From Bacillota bacterium (GTDB taxonomy: Bacteria; Bacillota; Clostridia; Oscillospirales; Acutalibacteraceae), in the NCBI GenBank assembly GCA_023458755.1, contig JAEWYE010000022.1, positions 1 through 50,082 of the forward strand: DNA of 50,082 bases, written 5' to 3'. The notes under the pieces were generated by a model that had not been told where the DNA came from, searched no databases, and saw only the letters and a program-made list of their open reading frames with translations. Shown here piece by piece: positions 16,739 through 24,167 of the stretch. Position 1 is the stretch's first letter, and each line of letters begins with the position of its first letter. Made by a program: the position numbers and the translations under genes.

Positions 16739-17940
16739 AGGCTGCCTCCCGGCAGACGCGCTCCGATTTCATAAACAATATTGACAGTCACAGCATTTCC
16801 AGCCTGACGATAGAGCTGGGCATCGCTGACTCCGGCTGTTTTCGCACGTTCAAACAGGAAATCCTCAAACGCCTGAAGCCGCCAGCACTCCCTCGGTGTC
16901 AGCCTGCGGATACGGCAGCACAAGAGAACACCCATACTGCCGCCCGTGAGCAGGGTTTGGGAACACTGCCGCCCGACACGCCCACGGCTTAATTTGCTAT
17001 TGGGATAGGCCAGATTGATTCCATCGCCGGGATATGCCATCGTGCAGCCGTTCTTTTTGGCTTCTCGAATAGGCAGGCCGTCCTTCCACCCTTCACAGCA
17101 GCACAACAGAATACCATGCTGATCCTGCGTTGTCAGCGTAAAGCTGGGTTCTCCCGGCTCTTTGAACCGCCTGCCATTCTGCCGCTTTTTCATGCGTTCA
17201 GGGGTAATGACTGCCATCACACAGTCCGGGTGCCCATGGCATAAAAAAATACCAGAGGTCTCCCCCCGGTGGTTGCCAATGCCTGAGTATTGCCTTGCCC
17301 GGATACACCGGGCGTTTTCCGTAATCTTCGGTTCTGCGGTTAGGTCAATGAATGCCGCACAAGGTTCAATCTCCGAAAGTATGGCGTTCTGATCCTGATT
17401 GCGGTTTAAGCCACGGGTATCGCTGGCAGTCAGGGTGTGGGCGTGGCTGATTGCCCCGGTGATTCCCTCCCTGCGGTTGACAGACACGGCATAAAGTCCT
17501 GTACGTCCTGCAAATCCGCCGCCCTCTGCCGTCAAAGTAACAGAAACACCACTTATATCATAGACTCGTTTTCCTTGGCTTCCTCCGATAAGCTGCTTAA
17601 CAGGCGCCTTGTTTGTTCCGCCGACAGGAAATACTTTTCGTCCACGGATTCCTCCAAAATGTCCAATAAGGTACACCCGTTCCCGGTGCTGGGGGACGAA
17701 GAAATCCTTTGAATTGACGGCCTGCCATTCACAGTCATACCCAGCTTCCCATAATTCAGTGAGAACAGTGGTAAATGCCCCTCCACGCTCGCTTGACAGC
17801 AGATACTTAACGTTCTCAACGATAAGCTGCTGGGGTCGATCTTCGGGATTCGTGCCTTTGAGCATGCCAACGACTGTAAAAAACAGTCCGCTTCGGCTTC
17901 CTCTAAGACCTTCCATGCGTCCTGCAATGGAAATGTCCTG
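16735..17940 (-). pseudogene. C5 DNA methyltransferase, 3' part (split by RIT element)
   Basis: The last 401 codons of a cytosine-5 methyltransferase, beginning QDISIAGRMEGLRG directly after the RIT element. Visible motifs: IVENVKYLL (ENV, motif VI), REREVYLIG-type HRERVYLIGHFGG (motif VIII), a long target-recognition region, and QAGNAVTVNIV (motif X). The catalytic PC of motif IV is on the other side of the insertion at 21806. An ORF does continue upstream into the element for 30 codons, but it lacks SAM-binding motif I and the catalytic Cys, so this part cannot be active alone. Confidence 0.85.
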
Positions 17941-17963
17941 GTTATCCCGATGTCGGAATAACC
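17940..17963. repeat. Palindrome at the left end of the RIT element
   Basis: GGTTATCCCGA and TCGGAATAACC are inverted around a two-base TG, with one internal mismatch. It lies at the very left edge, outside the 30-base terminal repeat, and has no counterpart at the right end. It contains the same TTATCCCGA half-site found elsewhere in both ends. Confidence 0.7.
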
Positions 17964-17965
17964 AG

Positions 17966-17995
17966 GATAATACCGAAGAAATAGTTATCCCGAAG
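17966..17995 (+). repeat. Left terminal inverted repeat of the RIT element
   Basis: Thirty bases beginning GATAATACCGAAGAAATA and ending TTATCCCGAAG. They match the reverse complement of 21773-21802 at 29 of 30 positions, differing at one G/A. Confidence 0.9.
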
Positions 17996-18054
17996 AGTGG
18001 GTTATATAGTGGAAAAAAGATAGATATCACTTCACTTTCTTAAATTTGAATCCC

Positions 18055-18072
18055 GAAAACTTCGGGATAACA
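18055..18072 (+). repeat. Internal inverted repeat of the RIT element, left copy
   Basis: GAAAACTTCGGGATAACA is the exact reverse complement of 21718-21735. With the TTATCCCGAAG at 17985-17995 it forms an inverted pair of 11-base half-sites. The right end has a pair of the same type. Confidence 0.9.
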
Positions 18073-18089
18073 CTAATGCCCTGTATAAT
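18061..18089 (+). promoter_or_regulatory. Possible promoter of the RIT operon, overlapping a recombinase half-site
   Basis: A perfect -10 TATAAT lies at 18084-18089, 17 bases after a weak -35 (TTCGGG, 18061-18066) that falls inside the internal repeat. If real, binding of a recombinase to the repeat would compete with RNA polymerase and limit expression. The -35 match is poor, so this rests mainly on the -10 and spacing. Confidence 0.45.
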
Positions 18090-18136
18090 GGAAATTGCCA
18101 GCTAGTTGGTAAAAAAATTATACAGAGGTGATAAAT

Positions 18137-19738
18137 TTGAAACACATCAACATGAAAGATCTTGTAGAGCAGGTTCTTAATGCACTCCGGCAATCGGGTA
18201 TGCGAGAAAAACAGATTAAAGACTACAAGTATTGCGGTTTTTACCCTATCTGCCAATACTTTAGTGACAAAGGCTTGATTACCTACACAAAAAATGTTGC
18301 AGATGAGTTCATTCTCAGAATCCGTGCCGGATACGAGCAGGGGAAAATATCTCGGTGGAAATGGAACACGGTTCGAAGATCGGCTGAACTATTGGAAAAA
18401 TATCACACCGAAGGTACTGTGACACTGCCGCAGCTTACCCAATGGGAGGTACTTCACAATCCGCTGCATCAGGTTCCCTCCTCACAGCTTCTCTTAGAGT
18501 CTAATAATCTGATTGTGTTGGTCTATCAAACCAAGCAGGAACTGTTGAGATTCGGACATCGGGAAAAGACCATCAGCAACTATGTTTATGATGGGTTTGA
18601 CGCTATTCTCCGTTACTGTGGGGAGCGTGGTATAACACAATATGAGAAAGACGCAATTGATAGCTTTGTTGCACAGACACGCGCCGGCTACGAAAATCAT
18701 TTAATATGCCGGTCTGTGTACCAAAATGTACGTAAGGTGGCTACCCTATTAGATGAGTACCACAAAACCGGCAAGATTGAATTGAAGCGTATTCCCGCTT
18801 GGGGGCTTCGAATGTCAAACACGTATTATACTGAGTCGCTTAATGCTTTTTGCCGGGAGAACGAACAGACCGGTGCCCTTGCACATAGTACAATCTCTGT
18901 CGCCCATAGTGCGATCCGTAATTTTCTGTTTGAATTAGAGGATATGGGATATGTGGATTTTGACAGAGTAACGCTTCCGGTTGTTAGCGAGTGTATGTCG
19001 CATACAGCTAAGCGATATGCCGGTGGGCTGGGTGCCATGCTATTTGCGATCCGGTCATTTTTACGCTTCTTACACCGAAATGGCACGACTCAAATCGATC
19101 TGAGTATTGCAATGCCAGAAATGGTTGCAAAAAGACGAATGGTACGCCAAGGGTTTGGTACAGGAGAAACTGAAAAAATGCTGTGCAGTGCCAACATAAA
19201 TTCCTCTATAGGAAAGCGTGATTATGCCATTATGCTGACCGCCATACAGACAGGACTGCGGGCTGTAGATATCGTGAACTTGAAACGGCAGGATATTGAT
19301 TGGAGAAACTATGAAATCCGCATTATTCAAAGCAAGACCGGGCATCCGTTGAACTTGCCATTGGAGTCTGAGACTGGGAATGCGATTGCCGATTACCTGT
19401 TGAACGGACGGCCAAAGTGCGATATACCGTTTATCTTTCTATGTGACAATCGTCCGTACCGCCCCTTAAAGAATCGCTCAGCCAGTGCAATGATTTCCCG
19501 GTATATGCAGCGGACAGGTATCGATAAGTCAGATATCCCCCGGCGCGGCTTCCACAGTTTCCGGCGTTCTTTTGGTGCCGGGTTGCTTGAATCTGAAATT
19601 CCACTGGATATGCTGAGTGAACTGCTGGGGCATACCCACATGGATTCAGCGAAGCCGTACCTTGCAGCAAACGAGTTGGGTCTAAAAAGTTGTGCTATTG
19701 GGCTAACTCCCACCCAGAAAGCAGGTGAGGGATGGTAA
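18137..19738 (+). CDS. RIT tyrosine recombinase, first of trio
   Basis: A tyrosine recombinase of 533 residues. The C-terminal catalytic domain shows the first Arg in TGLRAVDIVNLK, the HxxR box in HSFRRSFGAGLL, and the GH box with the Tyr in LGHTHMDSAKPYL. The N-terminal half has two similar SAM-like core-binding stretches (IKDYKYCGFYPICQYFSDKG and ISNYVYDGFDAILRYCGERG), an internal duplication that explains the extra length. I chose the TTG at 18137 because agaggtg lies six bases before it; a GTG at 18128 falls within that site. It overlaps the second gene by seven bases. Confidence 0.9.
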   Translation: MKHINMKDLVEQVLNALRQSGMREKQIKDYKYCGFYPICQYFSDKGLITYTKNVADEFILRIRAGYEQGKISRWKWNTVRRSAELLEKYHTEGTVTLPQLTQWEVLHNPLHQVPSSQLLLESNNLIVLVYQTKQELLRFGHREKTISNYVYDGFDAILRYCGERGITQYEKDAIDSFVAQTRAGYENHLICRSVYQNVRKVATLLDEYHKTGKIELKRIPAWGLRMSNTYYTESLNAFCRENEQTGALAHSTISVAHSAIRNFLFELEDMGYVDFDRVTLPVVSECMSHTAKRYAGGLGAMLFAIRSFLRFLHRNGTTQIDLSIAMPEMVAKRRMVRQGFGTGETEKMLCSANINSSIGKRDYAIMLTAIQTGLRAVDIVNLKRQDIDWRNYEIRIIQSKTGHPLNLPLESETGNAIADYLLNGRPKCDIPFIFLCDNRPYRPLKNRSASAMISRYMQRTGIDKSDIPRRGFHSFRRSFGAGLLESEIPLDMLSELLGHTHMDSAKPYLAANELGLKSCAIGLTPTQKAGEGW

Positions 19739-20703
19739 ATCGTGTTTTTTGTAGTCACTTTGCAGGGGTCATTCAGCAATTCATTGAACAGAAGAATGCC
19801 CTGGGGTTTCCGTATGAAGAAAGTATTCGTATACTACAGGTGTTTGATCGCTTTTGCATGGATAAATTTCCCCATGAAACAGCTTTGACCAAAGAGCTTT
19901 GCATGGCCTGGGCGATTCGTAAAGAAACGGAGCAAAACAACTCCTTTCGCAACCGCTTAATGCCGGTTAGGGAATTTGCCAGATACTTAAACAGGATTGG
20001 AGAACCAGCTTATGTGCTTTCCCCTGATTTGTCTCAAAAAGGTCCACGCCACATGCCGCATATTTACTCTGAGGAAGAAATCGCTGCCTTTTGGCACACT
20101 TTGGATCTGATCCGTCCGCGCAGGGGCTTCCCCATCCGTCATCTTGTAATACCAACGATTTTTCGTTTGATTTATTGCTGTGGCTTGCGCCCCATAGAGG
20201 CGAGGAAACTCCGTGTAGAAAATGTCGATTTGGACGTCGGAAAACTCAAGATTATGGAATCCAAGGGGCACAAAGATCGTATTGTTATGATGACTGACGA
20301 TGTGACAGAACTATTACGACAATACCATAAACAAGTGAGTCGCATTATGCCGGGGCAGGAACTGTTTTTCCCTAATTCACAGGGACATTTGTATACGAAG
20401 AGATGGATTGAAAAGACGTTTCGCATCATGTGGGATAAAACCGGTATTCCAGTATCCGCCGAAAAGCCGCCCAGAATTTATGATTTTCGTCACACTTTCG
20501 CAACGCATCGCCTGTATATGTGGCTGCGGGAGGGTAAAGATGTTTCCGCCCAATTGCCCTATCTCAGCGCATTCATGGGGCATTCACAACTATCTGATAC
20601 CTATTACTACATCCATCTGGTCCCTGAACTGTTTACAGCTATGTCCGGATTGGATTTCACAAAATACGAGAGCTTGCTGCCGGAGGTAGAGATTGATGAA
20701 TGA
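19732..20703 (+). CDS. RIT tyrosine recombinase, second of trio
   Basis: A 323-residue tyrosine recombinase with all main boxes: Arg I in CCGLRPIEARKLR, HxxR in YDFRHTFATHRL, and MGHSQLSDTYYYIH with the nucleophilic Tyr among the YYY cluster. Length is normal for a simple integrase with an N-terminal SAM-like domain. ATG at 19732 overlaps the end of the first recombinase and has gtgaggg before it; its own end overlaps the third gene. The strict overlaps indicate that the three proteins are made together and probably act as one complex on the paired sites at each end. Confidence 0.9.
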   Translation: MVNRVFCSHFAGVIQQFIEQKNALGFPYEESIRILQVFDRFCMDKFPHETALTKELCMAWAIRKETEQNNSFRNRLMPVREFARYLNRIGEPAYVLSPDLSQKGPRHMPHIYSEEEIAAFWHTLDLIRPRRGFPIRHLVIPTIFRLIYCCGLRPIEARKLRVENVDLDVGKLKIMESKGHKDRIVMMTDDVTELLRQYHKQVSRIMPGQELFFPNSQGHLYTKRWIEKTFRIMWDKTGIPVSAEKPPRIYDFRHTFATHRLYMWLREGKDVSAQLPYLSAFMGHSQLSDTYYYIHLVPELFTAMSGLDFTKYESLLPEVEIDE

Positions 20704-21715
20704 TTTTTTCAAGGCCATCAGAAGTTATCTTCTTGAGTATCTGCCCAAACAGCGGTGCTGCAGTGAAAACACCATCAAATCCTACCGAAATGGACTGAAC
20801 TTACTTGTTGAATATCTCCGCACGGAAAAGCAATTAGCCGTTTCCCACATTGATTTTGATCTGTTTAATCGCAAATTGATTCTAGAATATCTGGACTGGC
20901 TGGAAAATGTACGCAACTGCGGTGCAACCACCCGAAACCAACGGCTCATGGTAATACGGGCTTTCTTCAAGTACGCTGGTGAGTTAGATTGCACACAGGT
21001 GGCATTGCAACTTGAGGCAAAAGGGATACCCATTAAAAAGGTGCCCGGTAGAATAGTAGAGTTTCTTTCCGAGGACGCACTGCTAACACTGCTTAGTCAA
21101 CCTGATGTGAGAAAACGAACGAACCTTCGCAATCGCTTTTTTATGACGCTCATGTACGAAACTGCTGCTCGGTGCGATGAATTGCTGAGTATGAAGGTCC
21201 GTGACCTACGGCTGGATGTTCGTCATCCTGTCGCATATCTGACTGGGAAGGGAAACAAAACCCGTTCTGTAGCTTTACTGCCCAAAGCTGTGGAGCATTG
21301 TAAACAATACCTGCAAATATTTCATGCTGATACCTGTAAAGATGATTTCCTGTTTTTTACTGTTATTCATGGAACAAAACAAGCGATGTCACCGGATAAT
21401 GCTGCCGCATTTATGAAAAAGTACGGTGAAATGGCACGCCAGATTTGCCCAGAAGTTCCTGAAAGGGTACATCCTCATCAACTGCGGCATACAAGGGCGA
21501 TCCATTTATACCGTGATGGTATGCCGCTGGCCGTATTATCTGAATTTCTTGGCCACGTTGATCCAGAAACCACAAAAATCTATGCATATGCCGATGCCGA
21601 AATGAAGCGCGCGGCTATGGAAAAAGCTGAACACTTGCGAAAGGGGGTGCCTGTTCCCATACCTATTTGGAAGGACAATGAGGATATGATTCTGGAATTG
21701 TCCGGACTTAAATGA
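20696..21715 (+). CDS. RIT tyrosine recombinase, third of trio
   Basis: A 339-residue XerC/D-like tyrosine recombinase: N-terminal SAM-like domain (SENTIKSYRNGLNLLVEYLR), Arg I in ETAARCDELLSMKV, HxxR in HPHQLRHTRAIHLY, and LGHVDPETTKIYAYAD carrying the Tyr. The ATG at 20696, nine bases after ggagg, was chosen over an in-frame TTG one codon upstream. The gene stops about 90 bases before the right border and the paired half-sites lie in that gap. Confidence 0.9.
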   Translation: MNDFFKAIRSYLLEYLPKQRCCSENTIKSYRNGLNLLVEYLRTEKQLAVSHIDFDLFNRKLILEYLDWLENVRNCGATTRNQRLMVIRAFFKYAGELDCTQVALQLEAKGIPIKKVPGRIVEFLSEDALLTLLSQPDVRKRTNLRNRFFMTLMYETAARCDELLSMKVRDLRLDVRHPVAYLTGKGNKTRSVALLPKAVEHCKQYLQIFHADTCKDDFLFFTVIHGTKQAMSPDNAAAFMKKYGEMARQICPEVPERVHPHQLRHTRAIHLYRDGMPLAVLSEFLGHVDPETTKIYAYADAEMKRAAMEKAEHLRKGVPVPIPIWKDNEDMILELSGLK

Positions 21716-21717
21716 TT

Positions 21718-21735
21718 TGTTATCCCGAAGTTTTC
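21718..21735 (-). repeat. Internal inverted repeat of the RIT element, right copy
   Basis: TGTTATCCCGAAGTTTTC is the exact reverse complement of 18055-18072. Together with CTTCGGGATAA at 21773-21783 it forms the right inverted pair of half-sites. Confidence 0.9.
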
Positions 21736-21772
21736 ATGAAGAAGCGGCCTATTAAGCGGCTTTCTCGTCTGA

Positions 21773-21802
21773 CTTCGGGATAATTATTTCTTCGGTATTA
21801 TC
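21773..21802 (-). repeat. Right terminal inverted repeat of the RIT element
   Basis: Begins CTTCGGGATAATTATTTC and ends GGTATTATC; 29 of 30 positions match the reverse complement of 17966-17995. Three bases (AGT) separate it from the methyltransferase codon TGC, compared with 25 bases on the left side. Confidence 0.9.
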
Positions 21803-21805
21803 AGT

Positions 21806-22117
21806 GCAAGGAAATCCAAAAGTCCAGATTTCAGCTTTTGGAATTTCTCCTGCTCGGATTTGCTTAATGTCTTTGGCATACCATTCGCCCTTGCATTTTT
21901 TCCCATCACAGTTTTTTCTCACCTCCGGTTTGCACATCATAAAAGAATTGGAGCCTACATCTTCTTCCCGATAAGGGCAGAATGCAAGCTCATACATTGC
22001 CATATAGCTGTTGTTTGCGTATTTATCAATTTCGACATGACCAATACAGATATGTCCGCTTCTTTCGAGACCTCTACGGAATCCGCCGATTCCAGCAAAA
22101 AGATCAAGAAATATCAA
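21806..22117 (-). pseudogene. C5 DNA methyltransferase, 5' part (split by RIT element)
   Basis: The first 104 codons of the methyltransferase, with SAM-binding motif I (MIFLDLFAGIGGFRRGLE) and the beginning of motif IV ending at the catalytic Cys (WTFGFPC). A Cys-rich stretch between them (CKPEVRKNCDGKKCKGEW) is an insert seen in some ICE and phage members, perhaps zinc-binding. Translation runs on for 17 codons into the RIT end and stops. The TTG start at 22117 has aggaggtaaaaat before it. The intact enzyme would have methylated cytosine in DNA, probably to protect the ICE from restriction. Confidence 0.85.
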
Positions 22118-22129
22118 ATTTTTACCTCC

Positions 22130-22453
22130 TTATTTCATCCCCCACTCATCCTGCATACGGTAGGGGTAAATCTGCTGGCTGCGCCTGAACCGGAGCATAT
22201 CCCGGATTTGGTCAACCACGCTTTGATTGTTCTGGTCTTTCGTACACATCATCACCGAACCGAAAATGCCGGTAAGCACCGCAACAACGGTCAGTGCCAC
22301 ATTCCCGGCAACCAGCCAAAGAAGTGCCGCAACCGCACCGCCAAACAGGGAGCCAACAACGCTCTGTAAAAGCTCTCGCCTGCCAAAACCGTTGAACAGC
22401 TCGTTCTCGGCTTTTACTCCAGTAGGGATGTAAAGGTTAATCTCATTATTCAC
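22130..22453 (-). CDS. PrgI-like T4SS membrane protein
   Basis: A 107-residue protein beginning VNNEINLYIPTGVKAENELF, then two adjacent membrane helices (about 38-80) and a short basic C-terminus. This is the PrgI layout, a VirB3-like inner-membrane partner of VirB4 in Gram-positive conjugation systems. A longer frame reaches back to an ATG at 22513, but the GTG at 22453 has an aaggaggaacggc ribosome binding site and gives the family's normal N-terminus. It lies 12 bases after the small ORF and 12 bases before the split methyltransferase. Confidence 0.75.
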   Translation of the reverse strand: MNNEINLYIPTGVKAENELFNGFGRRELLQSVVGSLFGGAVAALLWLVAGNVALTVVAVLTGIFGSVMMCTKDQNNQSVVDQIRDMLRFRRSQQIYPYRMQDEWGMK

Positions 22454-22464
22454 GCCGTTCCTCC

Positions 22465-22677
22465 TTACGCTCCGTAGTAAAAAAATACAATCTCCTTGAT
22501 TTGCCAGATACACTCCGCAATCACATAGAAAACTACGGTATTTTTTGCCCGTTTCTTATACCGTGCCTGTTCTTCCTCGGCTGATTGCAGCCGGATCATG
22601 CAGTATACAAAGCGAAAAACTGCACCTAAACGGATGAGGGAAATGACCGCCGTGGAAATATCGTCGAGGGTTATCAT
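22465..22677 (-). CDS. Small membrane protein between VirB6 and PrgI
   Basis: A 70-residue protein starting MITLDDISTAVISLIRLG, with one hydrophobic segment near the N-terminus (about 7-25) and a second weaker one near the C-terminus (VVFYVIAECIWQIKEIVFFYY). A basic central stretch (RYKKRAKN) would face the cytoplasm. The frame extends upstream inside the VirB6 gene, so I used the ATG at 22677, which has ggcggtgatgatgaa before it. The family is not recognised; its fixed place in the T4SS operon suggests a small channel subunit. Confidence 0.6.
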   Translation of the reverse strand: MITLDDISTAVISLIRLGAVFRFVYCMIRLQSAEEEQARYKKRAKNTVVFYVIAECIWQIKEIVFFYYGA

Positions 22678-22693
22678 TTCATCATCACCGCCT

Positions 22694-23533
22694 TTACTTG
22701 ACCATACCCTTTGCCATTCCCACAAGCCGGACAGAGTGATATACATTGTTAATGACACCTGCTCCATCACTGGTGGGAACCATGAACTCACTGAGGAATC
22801 TTGGGGTCTTGATGGCAAGCACGATACAGGCAATACCCCAAAAAATATTCATCACGCTTACATTCATCATCATGCCGACGCCCAGCTTGCAAAGGCATAT
22901 CTGCACCACCACGGCAAAGGTGGACTGAAAGAATTTGTTTATATAGGTCTTGAAAACCCCCTTGTCGCTGTCCAGTAGTCCAACACAGGCAAGGGGCAGA
23001 CCAATGCGCAAAATCATAATTTCCAAACCTCTCATCAGGAACTGGAAATACAGCACGAAGTAGCATATCACGAAAACCAACCCGAAAATGGCCGTCACCA
23101 GTCCGAGAGAACTGATTCCATTGACCCAAGCCTGCCAGTCATAACCTGTGCCTGCGCTAATGGCTGCCATCAAGTCATCGGTAAGGCTTTGGGTAATCTC
23201 AGCAAGCCAGCCGTACATGACCGGGAAACAGACCGCCACGGCAATGGCCTGGATAAAGCGTATGACTAAATAGACCGGTTCTGTGTCCGGGTCGCCATCC
23301 GTCCACAAGACGTAACACTCAAACCCTTTTTTAAGGAATTTCAGAATAATAAGTGACACGCCAAAACCCAGCAGAATATCAAACAACACGCTTACCATAC
23401 TGCCACCACCTGCCGCCGTCATGTACTGATCGGCGTTTAATGTCATAGGGACAAGACCGGAAAGCATTTCATCAATGAATGCCACGGCACCATTTAGAAT
23501 CGCAACAATCAACAGTACAAGAATTACTTCCAA
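22694..23533 (-). CDS. VirB6/TrbL-like polytopic channel protein
   Basis: A 279-residue protein with about seven hydrophobic segments, starting with MEVILVLLIVAILNGAVAF. It has the general look of VirB6/TrbL, the inner-membrane channel of T4SS: several helices, a large loop in the middle (about 85-100 charged; ITQSLTDDLMAAISAGTGYDW about 130) and a short basic tail. It precedes the PrgI-like gene as usual in Clostridia ICEs. The TTG start has ggaggtgatttttaa before it; a GC-rich hairpin stands just upstream of that ribosome binding site. Confidence 0.8.
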   Translation of the reverse strand: MEVILVLLIVAILNGAVAFIDEMLSGLVPMTLNADQYMTAAGGGSMVSVLFDILLGFGVSLIILKFLKKGFECYVLWTDGDPDTEPVYLVIRFIQAIAVAVCFPVMYGWLAEITQSLTDDLMAAISAGTGYDWQAWVNGISSLGLVTAIFGLVFVICYFVLYFQFLMRGLEIMILRIGLPLACVGLLDSDKGVFKTYINKFFQSTFAVVVQICLCKLGVGMMMNVSVMNIFWGIACIVLAIKTPRFLSEFMVPTSDGAGVINNVYHSVRLVGMAKGMVK

Positions 23534-23549
23534 TTAAAAATCACCTCCT

Positions 23550-23575
23550 TGCCCTGCGGGAAATCCCCCAGGGCA
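23550..23575 (-). promoter_or_regulatory. Hairpin directly before the VirB6 ribosome binding site
   Basis: On the minus strand TGCCCTG and CAGGGCA pair, extended by GGG/CCC inside with one mismatch, over 23550-23575. AAGGAGG follows at once. There is no T run directly after the stem, so it is less terminator-like than those at 7541-7579 and 40454-40490, but it is in the same relation to a Shine-Dalgarno. Confidence 0.6.
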
Positions 23576-23590
23576 TAAATTCCATGCGTC

Positions 23591-23866
23591 TCACTCTGCC
23601 GGAACCATTTCATCCACTTGGCTGTGATAAACCTCCAGCACAGTGTCTTTGATTTGACAGTGCAGCTCCGGCGTGATCGGGAAACAAATATCCCGGTATT
23701 CTCCGGCGTTGGTTTTTCTGCTGGGCATGAATACACAAGGACCCTTTTCGCATTCCACAATGCGCACCCCAGTAATCAGGAACTCATTATTTAAGCAGAG
23801 CGTGGCAATAGCCTTGAGTCTGCCTTCGTCACATAAATGTGCGACAATTTTAGCGGTTACTTTCAT
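23591..23866 (-). CDS. SpoVG-like protein
   Basis: A 91-residue protein of the SpoVG family: MKVTAKIVAHLCDEGRLKAI at the start, a middle VRIVECEKGPCVFMPSRK and ICFPITPELHCQIKDTVLEVY near the end match the SpoVG pattern (beta strands with the VxIxEGxxGxFVxMPSxK-type motif). SpoVG proteins bind DNA or RNA and act as global regulators in Firmicutes; ICE copies are common and their targets are not known. The ATG at 23866 has ggagggaaattgctt before it; a longer frame from 23911 lacks a good site. It lies directly upstream of VirB6. Confidence 0.85.
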   Translation of the reverse strand: MKVTAKIVAHLCDEGRLKAIATLCLNNEFLITGVRIVECEKGPCVFMPSRKTNAGEYRDICFPITPELHCQIKDTVLEVYHSQVDEMVPAE

Positions 23867-23935
23867 AAGCAATTTCCCTCCATAAAAAATGATCCCATGC
23901 CGACACATCATACAACGGAATGGGAGGCTGCAGAC

Positions 23936-24073
23936 TTAACCCTTGTAATTAAAAAGCTCTTTAACACGCTGAACCAAAGTGGGCAGGACTTTTCTTAATG
24001 GTCCATGTACACGATTAAGAAAATCTCCGGTTAAGTAGTGCCAGTAATTTGCCTGATAAATTATTTCGTTCAT
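23936..24073 (-). CDS. Short ORF of 45 residues, unknown
   Basis: An ORF too short for most gene callers: MNEIIYQANYWHYLTGDF at the start, then a basic amphipathic stretch (HGPLRKVLPTLVQRVKELF). The ATG at 24073 has a modest gtgagg site before it. It lies between the defence island terminator and the SpoVG-like gene, on the same strand as both. It could be the last backbone gene before the insertion or a small toxin-like or regulatory peptide; there is no evidence for either. Confidence 0.45.
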   Translation of the reverse strand: MNEIIYQANYWHYLTGDFLNRVHGPLRKVLPTLVQRVKELFNYKG

Positions 24074-24105
24074 TGTTTTTCCTCACTTTCTTATTTTTTC
24101 TATAT

Positions 24106-24141
24106 AAAAAACACGACTGAATTTTCTACATTCAATCGTGT
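24106..24141 (-). terminator. Terminator after the Hachiman operon
   Basis: On the minus strand an 11-base stem (ACACGATTGAA with TTCAGTCGTGT, one mismatch; 24111-24141) is followed by six T (24105-24110). It lies 27 bases after the helicase stop codon and ends the defence operon. Confidence 0.8.
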
Positions 24142-24167
24142 CTTCTACCAGCAATATTAAGCTACCT

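Larger units (their letters stand above)
17941..21805 (+). mobile_element. Recombinase-in-trio (RIT) element inside a C5 methyltransferase gene
   Basis: A 3,865-base element with three overlapping tyrosine recombinase genes on the plus strand, the mark of RIT elements, and no cargo. The borders come from protein logic: joining 21806 to 17940 on the minus strand gives GFPC followed by QDISIAG, an exact motif IV, and both pieces are whole numbers of codons (104 and 402), giving 505 residues. Near-terminal 30-base inverted repeats (17966-17995 and 21773-21802, one mismatch) support this. Position is ambiguous by one base because of a shared C. No target duplication is needed. Confidence 0.85.

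Noticed and set aside
17941..18030. Extension of the methyltransferase C-terminal ORF into the RIT element as a true N-terminus
   Set aside because: The 30 codons are element sequence with the inverted repeat, and the SAM-binding motif I and catalytic Cys are absent.
17941..21805. The recombinase trio as the integrase of the ICE itself
   Set aside because: It is oriented against the backbone, lies inside a gene with its own repeats and can be removed to restore that gene, so it is a separate element.
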